In this document: positions 1 through 13,400 of the stretch, in pieces
How positions within the stretch are numbered: the first letter of the stretch is position 1
Layout: every line of letters begins with the position of its first letter
NCBI RefSeq assembly: GCF_035046505.1
Contig: NC_089830.1
Span: forward strand, 18,680,061-18,744,060
DNA: 64,000 bases
Direction: 5' to 3'
Origin: Tiliqua scincoides
Lineage: Eukaryota > Chordata > Lepidosauria > Squamata > Scincidae
Program-made: the position numbers and the translations under genes
The notes under the pieces: model-generated
The model's input: only the letters and a program-made list of their open reading frames with translations
Databases searched by the model: none
Told to the model about the DNA's origin: nothing

Positions 1-80
1 TTTCAGCCACACTAGACGCTGTGCCAGAACCACCTTTCAGAGCGCGATACCATAGTCTTTCGAGACTGAAGGTTGCCAAT
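1..80 (+). mobile_element. LINE 3' terminus (5'-truncated)
   Basis: The first 80 bases match the 3' end of the LINE seen in reverse at 19264-19522 and 48206-48772, including the common terminal block 'GAGACTGAAGGTTGCCAA'. The element continues off the left edge. The same terminal block forms the tail of the 5S-derived SINEs in this window. The LINE clade is unresolved; a Vingi/I-like family is possible but not shown. Confidence 0.75.
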
Positions 81-109
81 ACATATCCCCCCTTTCTGTC
101 CCAGTAAAG

Positions 110-145
110 GGCACCCAATTACCTCATAACAATTATGAGGTATGC

Positions 146-188
<43 letters not shown>

Positions 189-815
189 GGTATCAATTAT
201 GAGGTAATTTATTATTTATTAATTATGAGGTATTAATTTATTAATTATGAGGTATTATTATTAGGTATTAATTATTATGAGGTGATTATGATGAGGTAAT
301 TGGGTCTCTCCCTATATTTCGTCCTAGCCTGTATCATTGTGGGGAAGACAGAGGGGTTTGTGTGCTCAAGGGGTTTATTTAGTACCATTATCAATAATTA
401 ATACTGAGTATTAGGCAATTAATTATTGTGAGGTATTATCATGAGGTATTATTAATAATTATTAATAATTATAATAATATAATTATTAATTATTATAATT
501 ATTATAATTAATAATTATAATAATAATATAAGGTATTATTAATAATTATCAATAATATAATTAATAATTATAATTAACAATTATTGAAGTATTAATTATT
601 ATGAGGTAATTATGGGGTGTTATGAGGTATTAATGAGGTAATTATTATGAGGTGTTAATTATTTATTATAAGGTATAAAGTATTATTGAGGTATTTATGG
701 TGAGGTAATTATGAGGTATTAATGAGGTAAGTATTATGAGGTGTTAATTATTAAGTATTAATTACGATGAGGTGATTATTAGGTAATTATTGAGAGGCAT
801 TAATTATGAGGCCAT
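110..815. repeat. AT-rich degenerate minisatellite (TTATGAGGTA-type)
   Basis: About 700 bases are built almost only from variants of 'TTATGAGGTA' mixed with AATTATT and a (TAA)n run at about 147-187. One non-repeat island lies at about 302-400. No gene is visible. It ends abruptly about 70 bases before the GC-rich PPP1R8 promoter. It may have grown from the simple tail left by the neighbouring LINE end (inference). Confidence 0.85.
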
Positions 816-879
816 CGTGCTGAGGTCAGGGCTGTCACTGGGGAAGCTCGAGGGGCTCCTGGTGTCTGCTGATCACTTG

Positions 880-1480
880 TTTCCTTCCCCACCCCGCTCT
901 CCCCTGTGCGGGGCGTGGCTGGAAGGGGCACAAGCAGCACGCCTGCCCGTGCCGACCATGTCCCTGCGGCCGCACAGGCAGGACCACTCAGAAGGCCCTC
1001 CTCTGATTGGCCCTCGCAGCTGCCACTCAGAGGGCGGTGGCCGCCCCGGCCAGTCGTGGACGCAGAAACGGACGCAAGCCCCGCCCCCTCGGCTTCCCGC
1101 TCTTTTTGTGGCGTGGCCGTGACGTCACCCGAGTGCCACCGCCCAGCAGAGGCTCTCCGCGGCCCCTCCCCAGTTCTCGCCGTGGTGCACGCTGGGACTT
1201 GTTCCAGCTTCCCGGCGTGCCCCGCGCCTCGCTGAATGGGGGCAGTCACAAGATGGCGGCGAACGCGAACTCTGCCGGCGGCGGCGGCGGGAGCCTCCCG
1301 CTCTTTGACTGCCCGAGCTGGTGAGGGCGGGGCGAGGAAGGGCCCCGTCGCGTGCAGGGCCCCGTGTGCAGGGCGGGAGGGAGTGTCTCCGCAGCAGCCC
1401 CTGCGGGGGGAGCCGCCAAGGTGCAGCCCCTCCGCCCCTCGGTCTCAGGCGCTTCCCTGCAACGCCCGAAGTGACGTTGG
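880..1480 (+). promoter_or_regulatory. CpG-island promoter of PPP1R8
   Basis: GC- and CpG-rich sequence surrounds the first coding exon. Visible elements are an inverted CCAAT box (ATTGG, 1006-1010), a perfect palindromic CRE (TGACGTCA, 1120-1127) and an 'AAGATGGCGGC' motif at 1250-1260. The last is the classic YY1 site overlapping a start codon. No TATA box is evident. This fits a TATA-less housekeeping promoter with initiation between about 1130 and 1250. Confidence 0.8.
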
Positions 1481-4400
1481 GGAAAAGTCAAGGGTGCCTC
1501 TGAGCATGGGCAGAGAGTTGCGCCTCCCCGACCTGTGTGAAGGGCGCCTCTGAGGATGGGCAGAGTGCATGCTACTTACCTCGGAGTCACAGGGAAAGAG
1601 GGTGCTGTGCCTGTATAAACCCCTGAAAAAGAAGTGAAGGGTGCCTCTGAGCATAGGCAGAGAGCTGCACCTCCCACCGACCTGTGTGAAGAGTGCCTCT
1701 GAGCATAGGCAGAGAGCTGCGCCTTCCACCTACCTGTGTGAAGGGCACCTCTGAGCGTGGGCAGAGTGCACATTGCTTATGTCAGAGTGACAGGAAAAAG
1801 GGTGCTGTGCCTGTATAAACCCTTGAAAAAGAAGTGAAGGGTGCCTCTGAGCATGGGCAGAGAGCTGTGCCTCCCACTGACCTGTGTGAAGAGCACCTCT
1901 GAGCGTGGGCAGAGAACGGCTCCTGCTGCCAGCCTGTGCAGAGGGCTCCTCTGAGCTTGGGCAGAGTGCACTCTGCTTACCTCAGAGTGATAGGAAAAGA
2001 GGGTGCTGTGTCTGTATCAAACCCTGAAAAGGGTGCCTCTGAGCATGGGCAGAGAGCAGCTCCTCATGCCAGCCTGTGTGGAGGATTCCTCTGAGCTTGG
2101 TCAGAGTGCATGCTGCTTACCTCAGGGTGACAGGAAAAGAGGATGCTGTGACTGTGTCAACCCTTGAAAAAGAGAAGAAGTGAAGGGTGCCTCTGAGCAT
2201 GGGCAGAGAGTGACTTCTCATGCCAACCTGTGTGCAGGATTCCTCTGAGCTTGGGCAGAGTGCGTGCTGCTTACCTCAGAGTGACAGGAAAATAGGATGC
2301 TGTGACTGTATAAACACGTGAAAAACGGGAAAAAGTGAAGGGTGCCTCTGAGCGTGGTCAGAGAGCAGTGCCTCCCCCACCTGTGTGAAGGGCTTCTCTG
2401 AGCATAGGCAGAGTGCATCTTGCTTACCTCTAAGTGACAGGAAAAGACGGTGCTGTGCCTGTATAATGACAACCCATATGAAGTTAAAGGATGGCTCTGG
2501 AGCGTGGCTGGGCGCTAAACTGCTTACAGAAGAGTGTGCAGGAATAGGAGAAAGTGCCTCTGAGCCATGGAGCAAATTGCAAGGGAGGTGGTGGAGTCTC
2601 AGGAGATCTTCAAGAAGAGGCTCAACAGACACCTGCTGGAGATGCTCTAGGACAGTGTGGTTGGTCTGTGGAACTTCTTGCCGCAGGATGTGGTGACAGC
2701 ATCTGGCCTGGATGCCTTTAAAAGGGAATTGGACAAATTTCTGGAGGAAAAATCCATTACAGGTTACAAGCCATGATGTGTATTTGCAACCTTCTGATTC
2801 TAGAAATAGGCTATGTCAGAATGCCAGATGCAAAGGAGGGCACCAGGATGAGGTCTCTTGTTATCTGGTGTGCTCCCTGGGGCATTTGGTGGGCCACTGA
2901 GATATAGGGAGCTGGACTAGATGGGCCTATGGCCTGATCCAGCGGGGCTGTTCTTAGTGTTTCTTTACCAGTGGTACTTGACATGGTGTCTGGTTGTACT
3001 TGTGGGACACCTGGACACCTGCTGCCTGGCAGTGAGACCAGAAACAGGACAGAATGAACAGCGGCAGCAGGCTTCAAAGCATGCCTTTCCACATTTGAAA
3101 AAGACTTCCCGTCCACCCTGAGCCTCTGACTGGTGTTTGTTGCATTGCAGCTGGCCTCCCAACTCCAAAGTAACTAACAACGATTTCATTGCCAGTTACT
3201 TTCAGTAGTACTTCGAATAGGTGGACCATGTGAAGTGGTACAGCGAAGGACAAACGTTGAGAAACACTGTACTAAACTATGCAATGAAATGGTGCCACTG
3301 GGCATGGGCAGAATTCATGTCGCTTGGTGAAAAGGAGATACCTCTGAACCTGGGCAGCATATGTGTCTTATCAGCAAATAACTCTAAGGGTCTGCAGGGA
3401 AGTGTTTTGAGGTAGTCTAAAGTTCACACTGAGCACCTGAGGTTGTGTTTCTCCTTCTCCCTGTCCCTCTGCTATTACCCAGAACTCCACTGAGTGTGTT
3501 ACTTTGGAGGAGAGGCAGTCTTCAGTGAGCAAGAATCACTTTTCATGTTTGTGTGGCCCAGTTTGGGTAGCAGATTAAGTCATGCCTGGGAGCAGTTGAA
3601 CTAAATATGATCAGCAATTGTGCTTGGAGCTGTGATTTCTGTTTTGTACGGCCCAAGGGCATGCACTACTGCTGTACAACTACATACCTCTGTTTTATAC
3701 TGATCACCAAAGTGTAATCAGATTTTATTCAGAGTGCTGCTTGTGTGCCTGCTGTATCTACAATGGCTACAACTTTACTTGATGTTTAGATCATACAGAT
3801 TTGTACAGCGTTCTGAAATTTTAAAAGTTCTTATTTGGGGATATGACATGGAAATGCCTCTTCAGAGGGTGGGTGTGGCATTCCCACCCCTAGCCAATGG
3901 AAACTAGTCTCTGATTTTGCTTGTTCAATATACCGTTTACATCCATGGGATCTTCATGGATCACAGAATGCAGTTTCTGTTTTCCTATGCCAAATCGTAA
4001 AGGTTGTAGAGTATATGTGTCTCTTTTTTAACATATTGAGTTTCAGGGTGGTGAATGCTGACTTAAAGAAGTAGTTCTGGAACTTTTATCATATTGAGCC
4101 TTGTGGCTCCAGATGAAACTTGCCCTTGAGTAGTGGCTACAGATTATTTGCAAATCCATACGTGGGTGATCCATACACTTTCCTCAATTGACTGAAACTA
4201 TTCTAAGAACAAAAGAGGAGCCCCGCTGCATCAGGTCAAAGGCACATCTAGTTCAACATCTTGTTTCCTCCAGTGACCCACCGTTTGTCTCTGGATAACC
4301 CACAAATGTATAGTGAATGACTGCTCCTCTCCCGCTATTGCTCCCCCCCCCCCTGCATTCTGAAGGCCTTGAGGGATAGAGACCTTGCTATTTGGCAAAG

Positions 4401-7400
4401 TAACAGATGGGAGGCAACAACTGGCTTTCTGAACAGATGCAGTTTGCCTCCTGATACATATGTATGAAAAGTGGCTTTAAGGAGGAGTTCATCCTCCCCT
4501 AACACTGCCTGGGATATCAGTGGGTCCTGCCTATTTCCCTTGGCGAATACTGGACTTGTAAGGACAGAAAGGATCTGTCATGCATTTAAACATGAATTAG
4601 TGCTCCTGCCCTCAGCAAAAGGGTTTTGGTGACAGTCTGCAAAGGTTAACTTTCCCATACCAACATTGTGCTTCAGATTGTGAAACCAAGAATTCCTTCT
4701 CTTTGCTATCTCATGAGATTCTAACACATGCATGTTCTTTTGCAGCGGTGGGGTTCCAGACTGACAAGCATAGATTTACCCTCTGACCATATCTAGTTGA
4801 AAGCTATCAGCTGTAGACTCTTGTGTTGGGATGTGGTGTAGCTGAAAGAGAACTGGCAGTGAGGGGAAAGCAAAATGAGAAGAAGTGCTTTGAATAAAAG
4901 TGCTCAGCTCCCAAGTGTTATAGACCAGGGAAGAACATGGTACGATTTTTCCCACATTGTAAGATTTTTCTCCTCTGCTATACAGAGGGGGGAAAAACCC
5001 TCTCAAAGTTGATTCTTTTACCCATTTGGCTCTGTTAATAATAAGTTCCCTTTTAAAGCCACCTAAGCCAGCAGTCATCACCACATCTTTTGTCATGAAC
5101 CCTGTAAACAAATGAATGCATTGTGTTGAGGAAACACATCCATGGCAAATGTCTGGTCTTGCTGGCAGTCTTCATTTCACTTAAACCAAAGAGAATTAAT
5201 CCTAAGGATTCTGAAACTTTGCATCAGAATTCTAAATTTCAGGCACAAAGCTCAGATTCCCCCAGCTCGGTAACTTCAAAGTATTGTAGCCAGTTCAGCT
5301 AATAAAGTCCATCACAATGAAAATTATGTGCATCAGCTTAAAATCCCTGTCAGTTGTGAGAAGTGTTGGTAGTGACTATGGATCCATTTCAAACTGTAGG
5401 GACTCCAAAGGTTACTTTTAACCATTCCTAAACAAAACATGTTTCTGTTTTTGTTTCCTAGGGCGGGAAAGCCTCCCCCTGGATTGCACCTGGATGTAGT
5501 CAAAGGAGACAAACTTATAGAGGTATGAAAACAGACCCATATTTGAATATGGATCAGGGATATCTAGATATCTAGCATCTAGTACTGGGTATCTCTGAGT
5601 CTGCAATCATAGGCAGAAGACCCAGCAAATAACCTCTAGAGTGTGTTCTTTTTACCTTTGTGTCCCATGTTGTCCGAGCACCTCTGGCAAGCAACCTGAG
5701 TAGCTTTACATGTGCTTGAATGCAGTCTGCATATCCAAGTATCTGGAGCACCTTATAAGCAGATGCCAGCACTGTGCCCTGGATGCTAGATGTGAGCATC
5801 TCCCCCTTTCTCCCAGCATCACCTTTCAGTATGTGCAGGTGTGGATCCAGAAGAACATTCCTGGGTGGATGCCTTATCCTTTCCTGGATCAATGGTTTTG
5901 TTTAGGCTGCCCTTACAGTAAGAAAGCAGCAGGGCTATAGTTCTGCAGTAGAGGGCATGCACGTGCAAAAGGTTCCAGGTTCAATGATGAAGTAGTGGCT
6001 TCCCTTCTATAAGGCAGTTTCCAATGTAATCAAAATGGAAGCATTATAAACTTCACATTTTACAGATGAATGAGATGTTGAAGGGCTACCAGCCCTTTAT
6101 CCAGTGAACAACATCAGAGTGTCACCCTTTATTTAGAGAAAAGTGATGGTGTTTCACATATCATGCCACTTACCAACTCTGTCATTGTCTGCCTGTTTGA
6201 GTTGTAAGCAGTTCCCAGAGACAGCAAACCTCTTTAGCATTTCTGAGCAGAAAATAGCACAGCTGTCAGTGGCGCATGACACGTGGTGTTGAATTCCTGC
6301 AGGTTTGTTAAGCACTTGATACTAACCTAGCCATCTCTGCCCTAGTTCTCATTTAGAGCTCAGGGGTATGACTGGTGATGGGCTGGGTCGAAGAAGTGCA
6401 ACATTAAAAATAAGCCATGAGCTGATTTAGCTTAGTGTGTGGAGGAACACACTGGGTTATAACTCAGAGGCACAAGATGAGTTTTCACCAAGTTCATGCT
6501 TTCCAGGCCAGTGAAGCATTACTGATTCTCCATTCCTGTTTCTCCTTATTGTTTGCAATTTTGTCAGTAGTGCTGAATTTGAAAGTAATACTAAATCTAC
6601 AGCCATTGAATACCTTCCACCTGTTTTGGATACTTGCTTAGCTAAATTTCTTTGGTAGATACTGTTTCCACTCAAGTGGGAGCAAGCATATGGGCCCTGG
6701 AAAGATACTTTTTAAAGTTCTAGATACCTAAAATTCATGTTTTTCCCTGTGGGGCATTTCGAATCAGGCCAGGTGAAATCTGCATTTGCTTGTGCATGTG
6801 TCATTTTTGTCTTGTCTTGGTTTTTTTTTCCCCAGCTGTAATGGCAGGAAAGCACATAGTTTATAAGTCAGAGAATGTGATGCTACACATCTCCCTTTCT
6901 TGGAAGGGATTTATAAGCCAAGCATCCCTGAAAGCTAATTTAGCACCCTGTATTCCTAGATTGCATTCTGTGATCAGTTTACACAGTATGTGATCAATTG
7001 ATGAATAATGCCTAGAGAATTGTGCTGGACAAGGAGAGGAGATCCTGGCAGGTTTGCCCTTAGCATTACTGCTAGCGTGTCTTGCTCAATTATGACATGC
7101 AAAAGTTCTGTAACAGTGTACCATGTATTTGTAAAGTTGTCCTGCCTTACCTTGTTGCAATCGTAGCAGCAGGCATGATCTCTGTATGAGGGGTTTCTTT
7201 TTAAGGTGATGTATGAGGGGTTTCTTTTTAAGGTGATGCTTGTGACAGCATAAACACACAGCATTTTAAAAGCAAAGGGGGTGTGCCACTTAGAACATTT
7301 GTGTTTGCTAGTTGCAGATGTGTGCAAACTACCTGTTAATCAGAGAATAGCCCTTGTGTTACATTCTGGACTTGAGTTTCATAAATCACAATTCATCAAC

Positions 7401-10400
7401 TTTGTTCCATTACACAAAGTATAGAGAGGTGAGTGAGTGGTGTGAGAGGGCTTGAACCAACAGCTTTCTTGATCAGCAGTGGAAAATCAACCAGTTATGT
7501 TCCTGTATCTCTTATTTAACATTCTCTCTATCTTGCAGTAGCCTGCAGATCTGGTTATTTAAAATAGACAAAGGTACTGTTTTCTCCTTTTACATAGCTA
7601 GCTGGCTGGAGGAGGGCTGACAGGGAAAATCTCTTTGTTGGTTACCAGATTCTAGACTCGTTTGGCAGAGGAAATTTTTATTTATGGAAATATAATTTTA
7701 CAATGCTATAAAATATGAATGTTGTAGGTTGTGTCCAAAGACAGTGAAGCACTATTGAAATTAATAGTACTGATGAAGCAGTATTGAAAGCACTATAGTG
7801 CTAACAAAGCACTATTGAAATTAGTGGGGCTTAAATTGATCGTGGGTATCTCATCTCATTGATTTCAATGGAGCATCATAAGAACGCACTTTTTTTAGCT
7901 TGCAACCTAGATCTTCTTTTACTTTTGATGTTGGTTGTTAAATGAAAAGCCTACTTTGTTCCAAATGTTCCAACGGATACAATTGCAGCTGTGTCAGCTG
8001 CAGCCAGCCGGCCATTTTCAAAGCTAGAAAACACTCTACATCTCAGAGTGAGAATTCAGTTTGTCAGTGAATTTTAATGTTCATTTGTGAGAAGCTGCAA
8101 GGGGTTTGAGAGAAGAGAGGGTAAATCCAAAAATATGAAACCAAGGATAAAGAAGCCAAATTACATTAACCTAGAAAATATAGGTCAATGCACGTGACAC
8201 TCAACAGAGAGGAACTGAATGGGCTGGTGAAACCAGAAGAGCAGTGGTCCTGAAGATGGGTGGTTGGTGGCAGATGGTTTAATGCAGACAAATGTCCAAT
8301 GTGCTGATCCAAGATAAACCAAATGAGAAGTCAAGGATGTATGGAGTGTTGTCAGTCGCCATTCTTATTGCTCTCATCTGGGGATGTTAAATCAGGCCAG
8401 AGCACCATAGTGTTAGAAACAAGATACAGAAATGAATGGTGTGTCACATCAGTATTTTCACCTGAAATTCATTGTTACAAGTTGGGTGGGGGGGGTCTTT
8501 ACTTTGTTTTCCTATCTTGTTTGACTGGAGGAGGCGCACAAGATTTCTGCACGTAGGAAATTAACATGTCAGTAATAAGTCTAGGCCTTCTTTCTAGTGC
8601 ATAGGACAGTGATTTTCAAACTTTCATCTCATGGCACACTGACAAGGTACTAAAATTGTCCAGGCGCACCATTAGTTTTTTGACAATTGACAACCACACT
8701 GCCAGTGTGGGACACACATGCCCCAATGGTCCTACTAGTAAATGACCCTTCCCCAAACTCCCTGTGGACCATTCACAGCACATCAATGTGCCATGGCACG
8801 CTGGTTGAAAATTCCTGGATGTGTGTGTAGTTCTGCTCTTTATCTACAGATAGTGCAACCCTTACTAAAATTCAGCATTTTAGAGAGAATTGGGCCTTTG
8901 TCTAATCAGTATTTGGAATCTTCCAGCTGCCTGTCTTTGTGGGTGTGGTGCAGTCTCCTCTCGCTTGCTAATGTGCTCCACTTTGGTATAATGTAACCGA
9001 ACCATACCATGCTTTGGTGTGTCTGCTTTTATACTTGGGTCTGCGTATTTAAGAAAATGGCAAAAAACCCAAGTTGTAGTTATGCTGCTTTCTGTTTGAT
9101 ATACCTTATCACAGAAACTGATCATTGATGAGAAGAAATACTATCTCTTTGGGAGAAACCCTGACCTGTGCGACTTCACCATTGACCACCAGTCATGCTC
9201 CCGGGTCCATGCTGCCTTGGTCTACCACAAACACCTGAAGAGGGTTTTCCTTATAGATCTCAACAGCAGTAAGTTGATGATTAACTGACCAGTATGCTCA
9301 GAGGTGGGTGGGAGAAAGCAGCACAAGGGGAGCTCAGCATGACTTTATTTTCCAGATGTTTCTTTGTGTTCCATTTACATAAAGAAGGTTGAAACAAATT
9401 TTCCCATTTCCAAAAATGTCACACCAGTTGGGTTTCGCTCTATCCTTAAAACCTCCAGTGACAACTGATGTTGGGGGTGGAGGAAGAAATGGTGGTACTT
9501 GCAGCTGCACCCCACTGCAATCAGCAGTCCCAAATGTCCTCTGTCTTCCCCATGATGTGGCTTGCTGCGGCATCTTGGAGCTCCTAAGCATGTGGAAGGG
9601 GAGACTGCAGGGAATTATTGGGGGTACGTTGCCCTGTTTCATAGGGATAAACTCAGGTTTGTTATTGGTCATTTATCTATTGCATTTTGAACATAGTGGC
9701 AAGGAGTGGGTTCTTCTCTGCAATTTCTTCAGTACTTTGGAACAACCTCCCTGATGAAGTCTGTAACCAAACTGTTGTGGTCTTTTGGGTATGCAAAACC
9801 CAGCTCTTCTAATGGGAAGGGACCTTGCCTTGCCAGGGACTGGTGTGTTTTCTTTAGTGCTGGAGACCAATCAGATCCATTTCATATTTTCAAAGAAAAT
9901 CATCATTTGTTTGTTTCTGCAACATGAAACCCATTTTGTGCCTAGCAGGGTCTAATTAAATCTGCCTGGCATCACCTGCACTCCATCCTAAAACTATGAC
10001 AAACTGCAGACTTCAGAATCATGTTCATTCTTTTATTCTCTTCCCACCTGACAGCGCTTTCTGCTGTTTTGCTGAACATCCAGTTTGTAAAGGTGTTCTA
10101 GAGATCTCAACCGTTTGCTCAGACATTTTTATTGGCACCAACTCACACCTCCCTTCCAAGGCAACAGGGGGTGCTGTGGCCTTGTGGAGTTGCCACCATT
10201 GATTGTATTACGTTGACTGTTGTTACCTACTTTCTGTTGGAAGGTTCCTTAAGCCTTGGAGAGCCAGGGCACAAATGTTTTCAGTTACCATCACCCTATA
10301 GAACAATAGTAACTGAATGTGGGAGGAGAAGCCCAGTGAAATTATAGAAGTGGATTTCTTTAAGGGTTCTTTAAGAGATTTTATAGAGATAAATCTTTAA

Positions 10401-13400
10401 GAGATTTATGAAGCCTGTTGAAGCTAACTGACTGTTCTGTGTGTTTCATTCCAAAATTCTCAGCGCATGGCACCTTTCTGGGTCACATTCGCTTGGAGCC
10501 TCACAAGCCGCAGCAGATTCCCATTGACTCCACAGTTTCATTTGGTGCCTCTACACGGGCCTACACCCTGAGAGAAAAACCTCAGACGTTGCCATCTGCA
10601 GTCAAAGGAGATGAGAAAATGACCAGCGAAGATGACGAGCTCAAGGGATTGCTGGGCCTGCCAGAGGAGGAGACGGAATTGGACGTGAGTATAGCATGGC
10701 CCACCCATTTCGCGCATTTAGTTGACCGGGGGAGGCTCCCAGCCTGAACTGGACCACAGCATCAGCAATTATGGCCTTGACAGTGTGTTCAGCACATTTA
10801 CTCTCATTGAGCTGAAGAAAGCAGACCTGGCTGAATGGCTGAACTCTTCAGGCCCTTCTGAGCCAAGATGTGGTCCTCTTGGTCCTTCAGCTAAACTAGG
10901 AAACTGCTCACTTATGCTACCAACTGAGTTCTTATTGGTTTCCTCTCTACACTGCAGGCACCTCTGTTTAGGGTTTGCCCCCCGACCCATTCCCAAATGC
11001 TCTTGGGGATGAGAACAGGATGTACCAGTTGAAATCAAAAGCACTAAGCTATGTTGACCATCTCTTCATTGGATCCTTAGAACCTGACAGAGTTCAACAC
11101 AGCCCACAACAAGAGGATCTCCACGCTAACCATAGAAGAAGGGAACTTGGATATCCAGAGACCAAAACGGAAGCGAAAGAATTCAAGAGTAACATTCAGT
11201 GATGATGATGAGATCATCAACCCGGGTAAGTACTTTAGATTCATCAATGATTCTCCCCCCCCCCCCCCCCCGTATCAGATACAAGTAATATGCTGGGTTT
11301 AGAACCAGCCAGCAAAGCTCAAAAATATGTCTGTGCTGCTCTTTGGTGCTTTCTACAGCACCTCCCTTCTGTGCTTCTAGTAGGGAGTGGCAGTGCCCCC
11401 AGGGTTCCTCACACTGTGGCTGCAGAGTCTGGAAAGAAATTGTATGAGCAGCTACTTTAATTACAATAGTTGTATCCCATCCTATCTCCAGGCTGCCCAG
11501 GGCAACCAACACCAACAGAGTTTTAAAATGGCCATGTATCTTTTAAAATAGTAGAGGCAAGCAAGTACAGTAGAAGAACATTAGATATAAAAAGGGGGCA
11601 AACAAAAGTGGAAGAACCAGTCAGGCTGTAGGCACACCAGAATGAAATAGTTTTTACTTGGTGTTTCAACACCAGCTTGGGGTGTGGGATTGGTTTGCCC
11701 AAGGCAAGGAGTTCCATTCCCTAGGTGCCACAGCAGAGACGGCTACTCTTCCTCGCACTCACCAACTGCACCTTGGATAGCAACAGAATACAAAGTGGGA
11801 GGGGGATCCAGCCACTTGAGCGACAGAGAGAATCATGTAGGAGGAGACAGTCCCAAAGTCAAGGGAGGAGAAAAATTCAGGGAGAGTTGTATGATTGGCA
11901 GTGTCATGTAGAGGAATGTTGACTGAAAGACTTCTTGATTTTGCCAAAGGAGGTTTGTGGAATGGGTGAAAAGGGATTATTGAAGGCTGAGAACGGTGTT
12001 GGAACATAAGAAATGCAGCAAATGTGGACTACAGTAACTGAGTAGTAACTGAATAGTTTAAGGGAGACTGAAGGAACCGTGAGAAGGAAACTGAAAGGGA
12101 GAAACAAGTTCTCGGGTTATTTTAAGCATTTAGGATGTTGTTGTCATCGCTTTTCAACAGGAGTAGTTCACAAAGCGGTTTACATAGTGAAATAATTCCA
12201 TAAAACAGTGTTTCTCAAACTGTGGGTCAGGACCCAATAGGTGGGTCACGAGCTGATTTCAGGTGGGTTCCAATTCATGTCAGTATTTTATTTTTAATAT
12301 ATTAGACTTGCTGCTACCATGGCATGTGACTGCATTGGGGAAAAGTTACAGATCTGTATTTTTAACAGGCTACTCTGTATATACTTTCAACAATGATAGT
12401 AAATGGGACTTACTCCTTGGTAAGTGTGGTTAGGATTGCAACCTAAGATTGTTAGAACTCTTCCTGCTTGATATCAGTTCCGGTCATGACATCACTTTCT
12501 GTGATGTCCTGACGGATTCTCTTTCGGAAAAGTGGGTCCCAGTGCTAAAAGTCTGAGAACCACTGCCATAAAAGGTTCCTTGTCCCCAAATGGCTCGCAA
12601 TCTAAAAAAAATATAGAAGAGCACCAACAACAGCCACTGGAAAAAATGCCATCTTGCGGTGAAGAGGGACAATTGCTCTCCCCCTGCTAGAGAGAATACC
12701 ACTTGAAAATCTAATTGAAATCAGTCTAATTGAAGTCTAATTGAAATTAGAAAAAGAGGACAGGAAGAGATAGAAAATGTTGTGGGCAGAGAGTAGGGCA
12801 AAAGGGGGAAGTGAAGGTGGAGAACAGATGGAGTGTGAGTTAATCTTGAAGGCTACAAGATCTTTGTAGAATTCATTTTCTTGAATGAGAAGTGTTAAAA
12901 ATAGAAGAGGGTGAGAATAGCAGGAGCCTTCTCCCTCCACTCCCTGAAAGACTGCTAGAGGGCATCTATATAGGTCTGACTGCATGTTCCTGATTCCATG
13001 TGTATCTGTGTACAGCAGTTTTTGCTGAAGAACAAGGTCATGGGTAATAAACCATCAGAGAAGGCTTTCATTAAATCCCTTTCGTTGCTGAGTCCTTCAA
13101 CACCTGTGTCAAAGTAACCATCTGATCTGATTTATATACAGAGGATGTGGACCCTTCCGTTGGACGTTTCAGAAACATGGTACAGACCGCAGTGGTCCCC
13201 GTGAAGGTATGTTACAGTTTCAGGAAACTCTTTAAAGCCTGTTTAAATTCATGTCTTTAAAATCTGGGTCATTGGGACAGGAACACTTGAGATCCAGGCA
13301 TTTGGTTTCTTATACAGTGAGCCCTCCTTAACTGCAGGCTTAACATCCATGGATGCCGAGTCCTTGCTTCAGAGGGCCTTCTGGACATGACCAGAAGTCA

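Noticed and set aside
1445-2632. Several overlapping reverse-strand reading frames with repeated MLRGTLH-type peptides
   Set aside because: They are translations of the intron 1 satellite; openness follows from the repeat unit, and no splice or family support exists.
3420-5461. A SCARNA1 homologue, expected because the human gene lies in a PPP1R8 intron
   Set aside because: I saw a few possible hairpin-ACA arrangements (for example near 4620-4670) but none with a convincing pair of hairpins, H box and ACA. A covariance-model search of the introns would decide.
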